From NCBI GenBank assembly GCA_023445445.1, contig JAEXLD010000109.1, positions 1 to 15,373 of the forward strand: 15,373 nt of DNA, in the 5' to 3' direction. The position numbers and the translations under genes were made by a program. The DNA is from Bacillota bacterium. Its GTDB lineage: Bacteria > Bacillota > Clostridia > Clostridiales > Clostridiaceae. Under the pieces are notes generated by a model. It was not told the DNA's origin. It ran no database searches and saw nothing but the letters and a program-made list of their open reading frames with translations. Below are positions 6,111-12,102 of the stretch, in pieces. Positions within the stretch are counted from its first letter, which is position 1. Each line of letters begins with the position of its first letter.

Positions 6111-6139
6111 ATTTTAGCATATTTGTATTTAATTCCCAA
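6111..6139 (-). promoter_or_regulatory. Promoter of the frameshifted membrane-protein gene
   Basis: On the minus strand TTGGGA (6139-6134), a 17-nt spacer, then TAAAAT (6116-6111). It lies about 40 nt upstream of ATG 6069 and after the kinase terminator, supporting 6069 as the true start of the gene. Confidence 0.5.
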
Positions 6140-6162
6140 TTGGTTATTATTACTAATAAAAT

Positions 6163-6202
6163 AAAAAACTACTATTTATAAAAATTAATTTATAAATAGT
6201 AG
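6163..6202 (-). terminator. Terminator of the uridine-kinase-like gene
   Basis: On the minus strand a perfect 14-bp stem (6202-6189 with 6182-6169), loop TTAATT, is followed by TTTTTT and further T-rich sequence. It is a strong intrinsic terminator just after the stop codon at 6227. Confidence 0.85.
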
Positions 6203-6226
6203 CTTAATTCTTTAAACTTTTTTATT

Positions 6227-7891
6227 TTAGTATTTATAAAAGTCGCTACCACCAATGAATTCTCTCAAAATACTGTTAGTAGGAACTAGATCCTTATCAA
6301 TTTCCTTAAAGAAACCTAAAAATGCTTTAAGACGGCTTGCTAATAAATATACTTTGCTATCTGGCTTTATCTTATCTAACTCTTCTAAAGCATATTTCTT
6401 TAATACACATAACTCATATACTAAAGTTGAATTAAACATAATATCTGCTTCTTCTTGAAAAATAAAAATGTTTTTTTCTTCTCCTCTTCTAATGGATGGC
6501 CACATTTTTAAGGTTTCTTCTGCTCCATATCCTCTTGATAAATAATCTCTTACTATTCTTCTGACTCTTCTTATATCAGTAGTTGCAATTCTATTATGAT
6601 TATCAAGATTCAATTGTGTTAAAGCTGATATATATATCTTAAACTTTTGCTTATCTAAAATTGATTCTGTTAACATTGGATTTAAGCCGTGGATTCCTTC
6701 AATTAAAATTATTCCATTGTTAGGTAGTTTAAGCTTTTTCCCTAACCATTCTCTTTCTCCTAGTTTAAAATTAAAGCTTGGAATTTCTACTTCTTCACCT
6801 TTTAATAAACTACTTAAATGAGAATTAAATAATTCTAAATCTAATGAATATATACTTTCAAAATCAAATTCACCATTTTCATCCCTTGGTGTATGCTCTC
6901 TATCCACAAAATAATCATCTAGTGATATAGGAACTGGTATATATCCATTTACTCTTAATTGTATGGATAATCTATTGGCAAAGGTAGTTTTCCCTGAAGA
7001 ACTTGGTCCAGCAATTAATACCACCTTAGTTTCTTTTCTTTCATTTATCATATCTGCAATTTGAGCTATTTTCTTTTCATGAAGTGCTTCAGATACCATA
7101 ATTAAATCTCTAAGTTCATGATTTTCTACTTTATCATTTAAAGAACCAACTTCACCAACACCAATAATATTTAGCCACTTTTCACTTTCCATAAAAATTT
7201 GAGATAGCTTTCTATTTTCCTTAAACTCTGAAACTTCATCTAAATTTTCTCTTTTTGGTGACATTAATATAAAGCCTGGATCATAATAAACTAAATCAAA
7301 AGCCTTTATTACCCCTGTAGAAAATGCCATTTGCCCATAGAAATAATCATATCTACCATCTAATTCGTATAAACTTACATTTTCAAAAGAGACATGCTTA
7401 AGTAAAGACACCTTATCTTCCATTCCATACTCTTTAAATATTTCTATAGCCTCTTCCCTCTTCTTTTTTATTTTTTTAATAGGAATATCTCTATTTATAA
7501 GTTCTAACATTCTTTCTTTAACTCTTTTTAAGTCCTCTTCATTTAAAGCTTCTTCCTTATGGATTTCTCCAAATACTCCTTCTCCTATGCTATGTTCTAT
7601 AGTTATAGCTGAATTAGGAAATAAATCTAAAGCTGCTCTAATAAATATAAAATTTAATGTTCTATTATATATTTTATAGCCAATTGAACTTTTTACATCA
7701 CAAAAAGGCACAAGTTCTAAGTGGCCATCTTCTTCTATTATTTTAAAAAGTTCATAATATTCTCCATTTAATCTACATAAGGCAATATCATAAGGATTAA
7801 TTTTTATAATATCACTTAAAAATTCTTTATAGCTAATTCCCTTATCTATTTCGTATTCTTTTCCCATATAGTTTATTTTGATTTTGCTCAT
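6227..7891 (-). CDS. Uridine-kinase-like protein with TGS and ThrRS-like N-terminal domains
   Basis: Cytosolic P-loop phosphotransferase of the uridine kinase/phosphoribulokinase class, fused behind domains resembling the N-terminus of threonyl-tRNA synthetase. Residues 1-60 form a TGS-like fold (INYMGKEYEIDKGISYKEF). About 75-210 resemble the ThrRS additional domain (IEHSIGEGVFGEIH, then DYFYGQMAFSTG). The Walker A motif GPSSSGKTT is at 295-303, and LDDYF follows at 324-328, with IEGIHGLNP and RIVRDYLSRG further on. The architecture is common in clostridia; the true substrate is not established, though a nucleoside is likely. At 554 residues it is full length. ATG 7891 is chosen because GGAGG lies 5 nt before it; an in-frame TTG at 7912 has no ribosome site. 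Monocistronic. Confidence 0.88.
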   Translation of the reverse strand: MSKIKINYMGKEYEIDKGISYKEFLSDIIKINPYDIALCRLNGEYYELFKIIEEDGHLELVPFCDVKSSIGYKIYNRTLNFIFIRAALDLFPNSAITIEHSIGEGVFGEIHKEEALNEEDLKRVKERMLELINRDIPIKKIKKKREEAIEIFKEYGMEDKVSLLKHVSFENVSLYELDGRYDYFYGQMAFSTGVIKAFDLVYYDPGFILMSPKRENLDEVSEFKENRKLSQIFMESEKWLNIIGVGEVGSLNDKVENHELRDLIMVSEALHEKKIAQIADMINERKETKVVLIAGPSSSGKTTFANRLSIQLRVNGYIPVPISLDDYFVDREHTPRDENGEFDFESIYSLDLELFNSHLSSLLKGEEVEIPSFNFKLGEREWLGKKLKLPNNGIILIEGIHGLNPMLTESILDKQKFKIYISALTQLNLDNHNRIATTDIRRVRRIVRDYLSRGYGAEETLKMWPSIRRGEEKNIFIFQEEADIMFNSTLVYELCVLKKYALEELDKIKPDSKVYLLASRLKAFLGFFKEIDKDLVPTNSILREFIGGSDFYKY

Positions 7892-8166
7892 GTTTACCTC
7901 CGTAATACCCAATTCAGTTATCCCTTTTAAAGTCTCTTATCTAATATTATATACGTATTAAATAAAATTACTACATTACAACATACAATTTATTTGCCTC
8001 CTAAATACATAAAAATGAATTTATTTACACTGTAAAATTCTCTTTATTATATTATATCAATGCATCCTATAAAAAAACAATTTAATTACTATAAAGTAAA
8101 CTTTTTATATCCTATTACAGTATAAAAATTGCCATTAGACAAATAATACTTATGCGAGGTGTTAAA
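7892..8166. promoter_or_regulatory. Divergent promoter region, kinase / DUF421
   Basis: On the minus strand a perfect TATAAT (7951-7946) serves the kinase gene, without a good -35. On the plus strand TTTACA (8024-8029), a 17-nt spacer and TTATAT (8047-8052) could serve the DUF421 gene; the -35 lies in the palindrome TTTACACTGTAAA (8024-8036). A second inverted repeat, TTTTTATA/TATAAAAA (8102-8109 and 8121-8128), is nearer the start. No protein gene is seen. A minus-strand AGGAGG near 8001 is followed only by a five-codon TTG frame. Confidence 0.4.
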
Positions 8167-8859
8167 ATGTTTATTGTATTATTAAGAACAGTGTTCCTTT
8201 ATGCCTTAGTTATTCTAGTTATAAGGCTAATGGGAAAAAGACAAATTGGAGAACTACAACCTTATGAATTTGTAATTACTATTATGATTTCAGACTTAGC
8301 AGCACTACCAATGCAAGATACTAGATTACCTTTAATTCTAGGTGTTATACCAATAGTAACTTTATTGTTTATAAAGACACTACTATCTGTCCTACAGCTT
8401 AAAAGTCAAAAAGCAAGAAAAATTCTTGAAGGTGAACCTTGTATTTTAATTGCTAGAGGTAAGATAAGATATGAAGCATTAAAAAAACAACAAATTAATT
8501 TAGATGAACTTATGGAAGAAATTCGCCTTGCAGGGTATTTTGATTTAAGTGAAATAGAGTATGGAATATTAGAGAATAACGGCCAAATGTCTTTTCTTAC
8601 ATCTAATAATAGTTCCTCTTCTAGTAATTCAAATAGTTCTAGCAGTACAAATAATCAAAAACCAAGATTACCTATAATCTATATATTAGATGGAGAATTA
8701 AATAGAAATTCATTAACATCTTCTCCTAAAGGTGATGAATGGATAATAAATGAACTAAAAAAACATAAGGTTAATTCAATTAAAGATGTATTAATAGCAA
8801 TGACTGATACAAATGGTAGATTTATATATCAGCTTCATAAAGAAAAGGAGGAAGATTAA
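8167..8859 (+). CDS. DUF421 (YetF/YcaP-like) membrane protein
   Basis: Membrane protein of the DUF421 family, related to the Bacillus spore proteins YetF and YcaP-like proteins; no molecular activity is established. Three N-terminal helices (about 3-20, 33-49, 55-75) enclose the family signature RLMGKRQIGELQPYEFVITI. The cytosolic part contains the conserved LEGEPCILIARGKI and DLSEIEYGILE. A Ser/Asn-rich linker (146-164) separates it from a C-terminal part beginning PRLPIIYILDGELN. The 230 residues are typical of clostridial forms. I start at ATG 8167, 5 nt after GAGGTG; the ATG at 8152 precedes that ribosome site. The stop codon overlaps the next start by one base, so the two genes form an operon. 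Confidence 0.9.
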   Translation: MFIVLLRTVFLYALVILVIRLMGKRQIGELQPYEFVITIMISDLAALPMQDTRLPLILGVIPIVTLLFIKTLLSVLQLKSQKARKILEGEPCILIARGKIRYEALKKQQINLDELMEEIRLAGYFDLSEIEYGILENNGQMSFLTSNNSSSSSNSNSSSSTNNQKPRLPIIYILDGELNRNSLTSSPKGDEWIINELKKHKVNSIKDVLIAMTDTNGRFIYQLHKEKEED

Positions 8860-9239
8860 TGAAGAATACATATATATCTATTTTTCTTTTTCTTATATTA
8901 GTTGCAGGCTTATTTTTCTTAAATAATAAATTTGTTAGTTTGTGTAATGAAGTTATTTTAAGATGTGATAATATAGAAGAATTTTTAAATGCTTATGATG
9001 AAGATAGTGCTTATGATGATTCTGTAGCTTTAATTGACTTAATAATTGAAGAAGCTGATGTACCTGCTATATATTTAAATCATGTTGATTATGATATGTT
9101 AAAAAATGATGCTTTAAAGTTATCTCTTTATATTAGAGGTGAAGATAGGGCTGAATCTTTAGCAACTCTTCATTCTCTCCGTTCAACAGCTGAACACTTA
9201 AGAGATCTACAAACTCCCAACATAAAGAACTTGTTATAA
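8859..9239 (+). CDS. DUF4363 family protein
   Basis: A 126-residue protein with one N-terminal membrane anchor or uncleaved signal (about 5-22). A largely acidic, probably helical extracytoplasmic part follows, rich in Asp/Glu (NAYDEDSAYDDSVALIDLII). Length, layout and position directly after a DUF421 gene fit the DUF4363 family; the family has no known function. It starts at ATG 8859 in the overlap TAATG, with AAGGAGG at ideal spacing, and is translationally coupled to the DUF421 gene. A partnership at the membrane is inferred from the coupling. Its stop codon is the first base pair of the hairpin array that follows. Confidence 0.8.
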   Translation: MKNTYISIFLFLILVAGLFFLNNKFVSLCNEVILRCDNIEEFLNAYDEDSAYDDSVALIDLIIEEADVPAIYLNHVDYDMLKNDALKLSLYIRGEDRAESLATLHSLRSTAEHLRDLQTPNIKNLL

Positions 9240-9313
9240 ATGAAAGAGAAAAATAATGTTGCTTATTCCGTCGCGAGCTCCAAGTCACCACAACATTATT
9301 TTTCTCTTTCATT
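9239..9313 (+). repeat. Conserved-loop hairpin, copy B
   Basis: Positions 9239-9261 pair perfectly with 9291-9313 (23 bp). The 29-nt loop contains TCCGTCG, CGAG, CTCCAAGTC and ACC, almost the loop of copy A at 1437-1463. The stem (beginning AATGAAAGAG) is unrelated to copy A's. The T-rich 3' arm might help terminate DUF421-DUF4363 transcripts, but no T-run follows the stem. Confidence 0.75.
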
Positions 9314-9326
9314 AGCTCTATATAAA

Positions 9327-9361
9327 ACTGGAGGAAATAATTCTTCGTTCCTCAGAATTAT
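9327..9361 (+). repeat. Conserved ACTGGAGGAA box and second hairpin, unit 1
   Basis: After ACTGGAGGAA (9327-9336), ATAATTCT (9337-9344) pairs with AGAATTAT (9354-9361) around TCGTTCCTC. The GAGGAA of the box is also complementary to TTCCTC inside that loop. The two helices are either alternatives or, less likely with zero-length connectors, a pseudoknot. The same layout is kept in unit 2 (9478-9512), where one base of the GAGGAA helix has changed. Confidence 0.6.
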
Positions 9362-9624
9362 GAACGTATCTTGTAATTCAAAATATTCTTTTATTTAAAT
9401 AGTGAATTTTAAGTTTGTTCCGTCGCAAGCTCCAAGTCACCGCAATACTATCTCTCTCTTTCATTAGCCTTATATAAACTGGAGGTAATAATTCTTCGTT
9501 CCTCAGAATTATGAACATATCTTGTAATTATCAATATTCTTTTACTTAAATATAAAATTGTAATTTTGTTCCGTCGCCAGCTCCAAGTTACCACAACATT
9601 ATTTTTCTCTTTCATTATCATAGG

Positions 9625-10431
9625 TTAAACTTGTAATGACTGTCTTTTCTTTTTATCATATATGTTAACAGTAACGATTGAAATAAGTATAATAACTGTA
9701 TTTGCAACAATAGTACCTGTCCAAGTCATAGTCATAGTTCCGAAAATTGGAGATGCAGCATTGAACATAGTATGAAATAATACACACATAAATACTGGCC
9801 CTTTTCCTGATATTTTATAAATAGCTCCATTAAAAAATCGAAATGACATAAGTTGAACATTGAACATCCAAAAGTTAATGAGTCCATCTCCATGGTTAGT
9901 TCCTAATATAAAGAAAAGTGGAATATGCCACAATATCCATATTATTCCGGTGTAGATAGAAGATAGAATATATCCATATTTTTTATTCAGATTAGGTTGC
10001 AGTATATACATCCAACCAGCTTCTTCTAACCCACCTATAATAAGATTACCAGGTAAGGAAAGGAAAAATGTATAAAATGGAAGTGTTGTTTCCCACGCTC
10101 CGGAAACTATAATATGAGATAAAAAATAAACTGCCACTCCTGATATAACAAACAAATATGATAATACACTATTTCTAAAGTAAAATACGTTTTTTAACCA
10201 TTCCATAAAATTTGATATCTTATTATTTTTCTTCAAAACAATATATGAGGCTATAGCTGGAGATAAAATATATATTGAAAAGGGAACATTCATCATAAAT
10301 TGTTGAAATGTATTAACCCAGTTGTGTACCCTATATCCAAATTGTCCGAGAAAAATCAAAGAGCCAGCTACAAGATATGCAATACAAAAGGTTAGTAATG
10401 TAAATTGTATTGTAATTTTTTTATTAATCAT
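9625..10431 (-). CDS. CPBP-family intramembrane protease homologue
   Basis: A 268-residue polytopic membrane protein of the CPBP (CAAX protease and bacteriocin-processing, 'Abi') family. Motif 1 is GGLEEAGWMYILQP, with the glutamate pair at 136-137; motif 2 is WILWH with His169; motif 3 is HTMFN with His220 and Asn224. These are the expected metal and catalytic positions. The Arg usual in EExxxR is Met141 here, a variant I believe recurs in clostridial relatives. Six to eight hydrophobic helices are visible, and the C-terminus is basic. ATG 10431 follows AAGGAG. It is the last gene of a minus-strand run, 93 nt after the GNAT gene, with no peptide substrate or bacteriocin gene nearby. Its substrate is unknown. 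Confidence 0.85.
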   Translation of the reverse strand: MINKKITIQFTLLTFCIAYLVAGSLIFLGQFGYRVHNWVNTFQQFMMNVPFSIYILSPAIASYIVLKKNNKISNFMEWLKNVFYFRNSVLSYLFVISGVAVYFLSHIIVSGAWETTLPFYTFFLSLPGNLIIGGLEEAGWMYILQPNLNKKYGYILSSIYTGIIWILWHIPLFFILGTNHGDGLINFWMFNVQLMSFRFFNGAIYKISGKGPVFMCVLFHTMFNAASPIFGTMTMTWTGTIVANTVIILISIVTVNIYDKKKRQSLQV

Positions 10432-10524
10432 GGTTCTCTCCTTAACACTTAAAATTTCTTATAAATTAATAATAAAATACTAAAATTAGAACTTTTTATA
10501 ATTTCATATTTCCTAATAATATAC

Positions 10525-10932
10525 TTATATAGTTTTTATAAAAATTATTTCTAAGGGCTCATTAGGTAATAATAAACTTCCAGCATCCTTATATCCTAAT
10601 TTTCTATAAAAATGCTGTGCTTCTTCATTAGATTGGGTTGATGTCATAAGAAGTTCATAGTCTTTTTTCTTCATTTCATTTTCCCAGAATAAAACTAATT
10701 CTTTGCCAATACCCTTATTTCTATAGTTTTCAATTATATAAAGCATATTCATAAAAGGAGTATTGTCCCAAAAATAATTATATCTTAACCACCCTATAAT
10801 TTTATTATTTTCATCTTTTGCTATTATAGTTTCTTTTTCCTTTAATTTATTTTTTATTAATTCTTTAGATACATGTCTATCATTATCAAGTATAAATTGA
10901 AAGTCTTCTTCACTTCCATATTCAATCTTCAT
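10525..10932 (-). CDS. GNAT-family N-acetyltransferase
   Basis: A cytosolic 135-residue acetyltransferase of the GNAT fold. The acetyl-CoA-binding loop is YRNKGIGKELV (Q/RxxGxG/A type), preceded by the beta strand FMNMLYIIENYR. The C-terminal motif EEAQHFYRKLGYKDAGSL is also typical. The acceptor substrate cannot be inferred. I start at ATG 10932 (MKIEYGS), where relatives usually begin; the longer frame from GTG 10947 adds only MRVLI. The ribosome site is weak either way (GAGAG about 10 nt upstream). It lies 56 nt downstream of the DUF5808 gene, probably in the same transcript. Confidence 0.88.
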   Translation of the reverse strand: MKIEYGSEEDFQFILDNDRHVSKELIKNKLKEKETIIAKDENNKIIGWLRYNYFWDNTPFMNMLYIIENYRNKGIGKELVLFWENEMKKKDYELLMTSTQSNEEAQHFYRKLGYKDAGSLLLPNEPLEIIFIKTI

Positions 10933-10988
10933 TATTAACACTCTCACTTCTTATTAATAAATTTTATAAGCATGTCCATTTTAATTAT

Positions 10989-11195
10989 TTATTTTACAAG
11001 CATTACTATAATAAATACCAAGGCTATCATTATAGGTGGTATAAAGAAAAATAAAAGTATTAATCTACCAACTTTACTTGCAAAATTAATAGTACTACCC
11101 ATACCATTTCTTCTCTCAACAGATTCAGATGGATCATCTGGATTATAATAAAATATTCCTAACTTCCAATGCTTAGAATCATTATTTTTATTCAT
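10989..11195 (-). CDS. Small DUF5808-type membrane protein
   Basis: A 68-residue protein with the HWKLGIFYYNPDDPS motif followed by RNGMGSTINFASKVG. This is the short cytosolic block that defines the DUF5808 domain, often found attached to larger membrane proteins. One C-terminal helix (about 44-66, rich in Phe/Ile/Pro) anchors it. Function is unknown. ATG 11195 is preceded by GAGGGG. It lies 27 nt after the coiled-coil membrane protein gene upstream, so the two are very likely co-transcribed. Confidence 0.8.
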   Translation of the reverse strand: MNKNNDSKHWKLGIFYYNPDDPSESVERRNGMGSTINFASKVGRLILLFFFIPPIMIALVFIIVMLVK

Positions 11196-11222
11196 AGACT
11201 TCCCCTCTATAATAAGTTCTCA

Positions 11223-11417
11223 CTATCTTTTACTTTCAATATTTCTTTTTTCATCTATTTTACTTTCAAGTCTATTTAATCTAGTATACAATTCTTTAAT
11301 ATACAGTGTCTGCTTCTCTTCCTGTTCCTTTAATTTATTAGGTATATAATATACCATGTTAAATGTAATCACTATAACTAATAAAATTAGTATTATAGCA
11401 AAAATATTTATATCCAT
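11223..11417 (-). CDS. Small membrane protein with C-terminal coiled coil, function unknown
   Basis: The 64-residue product begins MDINIFAIILILLVIVITF, a single membrane helix (about 4-24). A charged segment follows with heptad-like leucines and isoleucines (KEQEEKQTLYIKELYTRLNR and on), probably a short coiled coil that could oligomerise. I recognise no family. ATG 11417 has AAGGAAAG in front; the longer frame to 11453 (MWMKYIIERKVK) would put this ribosome site inside the gene and lacks its own. It lies immediately upstream of the DUF5808 gene. Confidence 0.65.
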   Translation of the reverse strand: MDINIFAIILILLVIVITFNMVYYIPNKLKEQEEKQTLYIKELYTRLNRLESKIDEKRNIESKR

Positions 11418-11557
11418 TTTAACTTTCCTTTCTATTATATATTTCATCCACATCTTCTTAATTGTAATTTCCCCCTAATCTACGAAAACAGTTATCTCAT
11501 TAGGAGTTTTAAACCCTTCCAGTGCTTTTATTTAGTAAGACTCTATTAATTTATTTC

Positions 11558-11740
11558 CTATATAATCAATATAACAATACCTATTATTATAAATATAACT
11601 CCTATAACATTTCTTATAAATCCTAAGAAATCATCTAATTCTGAAAAGTTATGTTTTATTATATATTCCTTATGCCAATTAGTTTTTTGCAAAAATATAC
11701 ATATTAATCCTACACTGATAAATAAAAATCCATACCCCAT
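11558..11740 (-). CDS. Small two-helix membrane protein, function unknown
   Basis: A 60-residue protein with two hydrophobic helices (about 2-17 and 40-60) and a basic/aromatic middle (QKTNWHKEYIIKHNFSELDD). Family not recognised. ATG 11740 follows AGGAG at good spacing, and a TATAAT extended -10 lies 70 nt upstream, so this is the first gene of the minus-strand run. About 140 nt separate it from the next gene. Confidence 0.65.
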   Translation of the reverse strand: MGYGFLFISVGLICIFLQKTNWHKEYIIKHNFSELDDFLGFIRNVIGVIFIIIGIVILII

Positions 11741-11809
11741 ATAATTCTCCTAAACAATTAAATTTTCTTGTGTTGATAATTAACAATTGTAAATATTAAC
11801 CACATATTA

Positions 11810-11818
11810 ATTATAGCA
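11810..11818 (-). promoter_or_regulatory. Extended -10 promoter of the small membrane-protein run
   Basis: On the minus strand TGC-TATAAT (11818-11810) is a perfect -10 with the TGn extension, which can work without a good -35; the -35 position is indeed poor. It would drive the genes from 11740 leftwards. Confidence 0.55.
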
Positions 11819-11971
11819 TATTTTCTGTTTTAAAATTCTTATTATCTATGGTTTTTATTCATTATTATTGAATATTATTATACTATTTTCTGTATAATTC
11901 CATACTCTTTACCATAATCACAACATATATATTACATAGTTATACCTTTATTCTTGCAACTTAAAGGTTTA

Positions 11972-12052
11972 TTCAATAATTATTCATATTTTCTGCATAA
12001 ATATTAAAATAGTTGTTGCATAATTATACCTTAGAGCGTATAATTATTAACA
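11972..12052 (+). promoter_or_regulatory. Four ArgR-like boxes
   Basis: Four imperfect matches to the TGAATwwwwATTCA ARG-box core: TTCAATAATTATTCATA (11972-11988), TGCATAAATATTAAA (11994-12008), TTGCATAATTATACC (12016-12030) and CGTATAATTATTAACA (12037-12052). Centres are about 21, 23 and 20 bp apart, two helical turns, as in known paired ARG boxes. The last two overlap the argG -35 and -10. Repression by an ArgR/AhrC hexamer with arginine is inferred. Confidence 0.6.
12016..12044 (+). promoter_or_regulatory. argG promoter
   Basis: TTGCAT (12016-12021), a 17-nt spacer and a perfect TATAAT (12039-12044) form a strong sigma-A promoter. Transcription would start near 12051, giving a leader of about 50 nt. 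The ribosome site AGGGGG (12087-12092) lies 10 nt before the argG ATG. Confidence 0.8.
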
Positions 12053-12102
12053 TAGTTTAAATGTAGTTTTTATTTACATTTTAAAAAGGGGGCTAATTAA
12101 AT

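Larger units (their letters stand above)
9239..9617 (+). repeat. Tandem ~151-bp repeat array with conserved-loop hairpins
   Basis: The 385-nt gap between two convergent genes is filled by 2.3 tandem units starting at 9266, 9418 and 9569 (periods 152 and 151). Units 1 and 2 align over nearly their full length; unit 3 stops at about 9617. Each begins with TTCCGTCG-N4-CTCCAAGTY-ACC. Units 1 and 2 also share ACTGGAGG, a hairpin, and ATATTCTTTTA. The array starts with a 23-nt arm (9239-9261). This arm is exactly complementary both to 9291-9313 (end of hairpin B) and to 9594-9616 (end of unit 3), so the whole array has a perfect 23-bp terminal inverted repeat. The DUF4363 stop codon lies at its left end. 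No open frame is convincing. Confidence 0.85.
11741..12102. other. Gene-free divergent control region before argG
   Basis: No protein gene is seen. The left part holds the minus-strand extended -10 (11810-11818). The right part holds the argG promoter with its ArgR-like boxes (11972-12052) and the argG leader. The leader includes a 7-bp hairpin (AAATGTA 12059-12065 with TACATTT 12075-12081). The 140 nt in the middle are AT-rich, with no structure I can name. Confidence 0.5.

Noticed and set aside
7980..8003. Minus-strand AGGAGG followed by a five-codon TTG frame as a leader peptide
   Set aside because: There is no attenuator-like structure and no codon bias; probably chance.
9239..9617. CRISPR array
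   Set aside because: The units are ~151 bp and similar along their whole length, with no short repeat/unique spacer alternation and no cas genes.
11475..11531. Minus-strand coding-like fragment ending in TPNEITVFVD
   Set aside because: Only about 18 codons between stop codons with no start codon; it could be the relic tail of a lost gene but cannot be supported.
11972..12102. T-box or arginine riboswitch in the argG leader
   Set aside because: The leader after the likely transcription start is only ~50 nt and lacks T-box motifs and a terminator; promoter-level control fits better.
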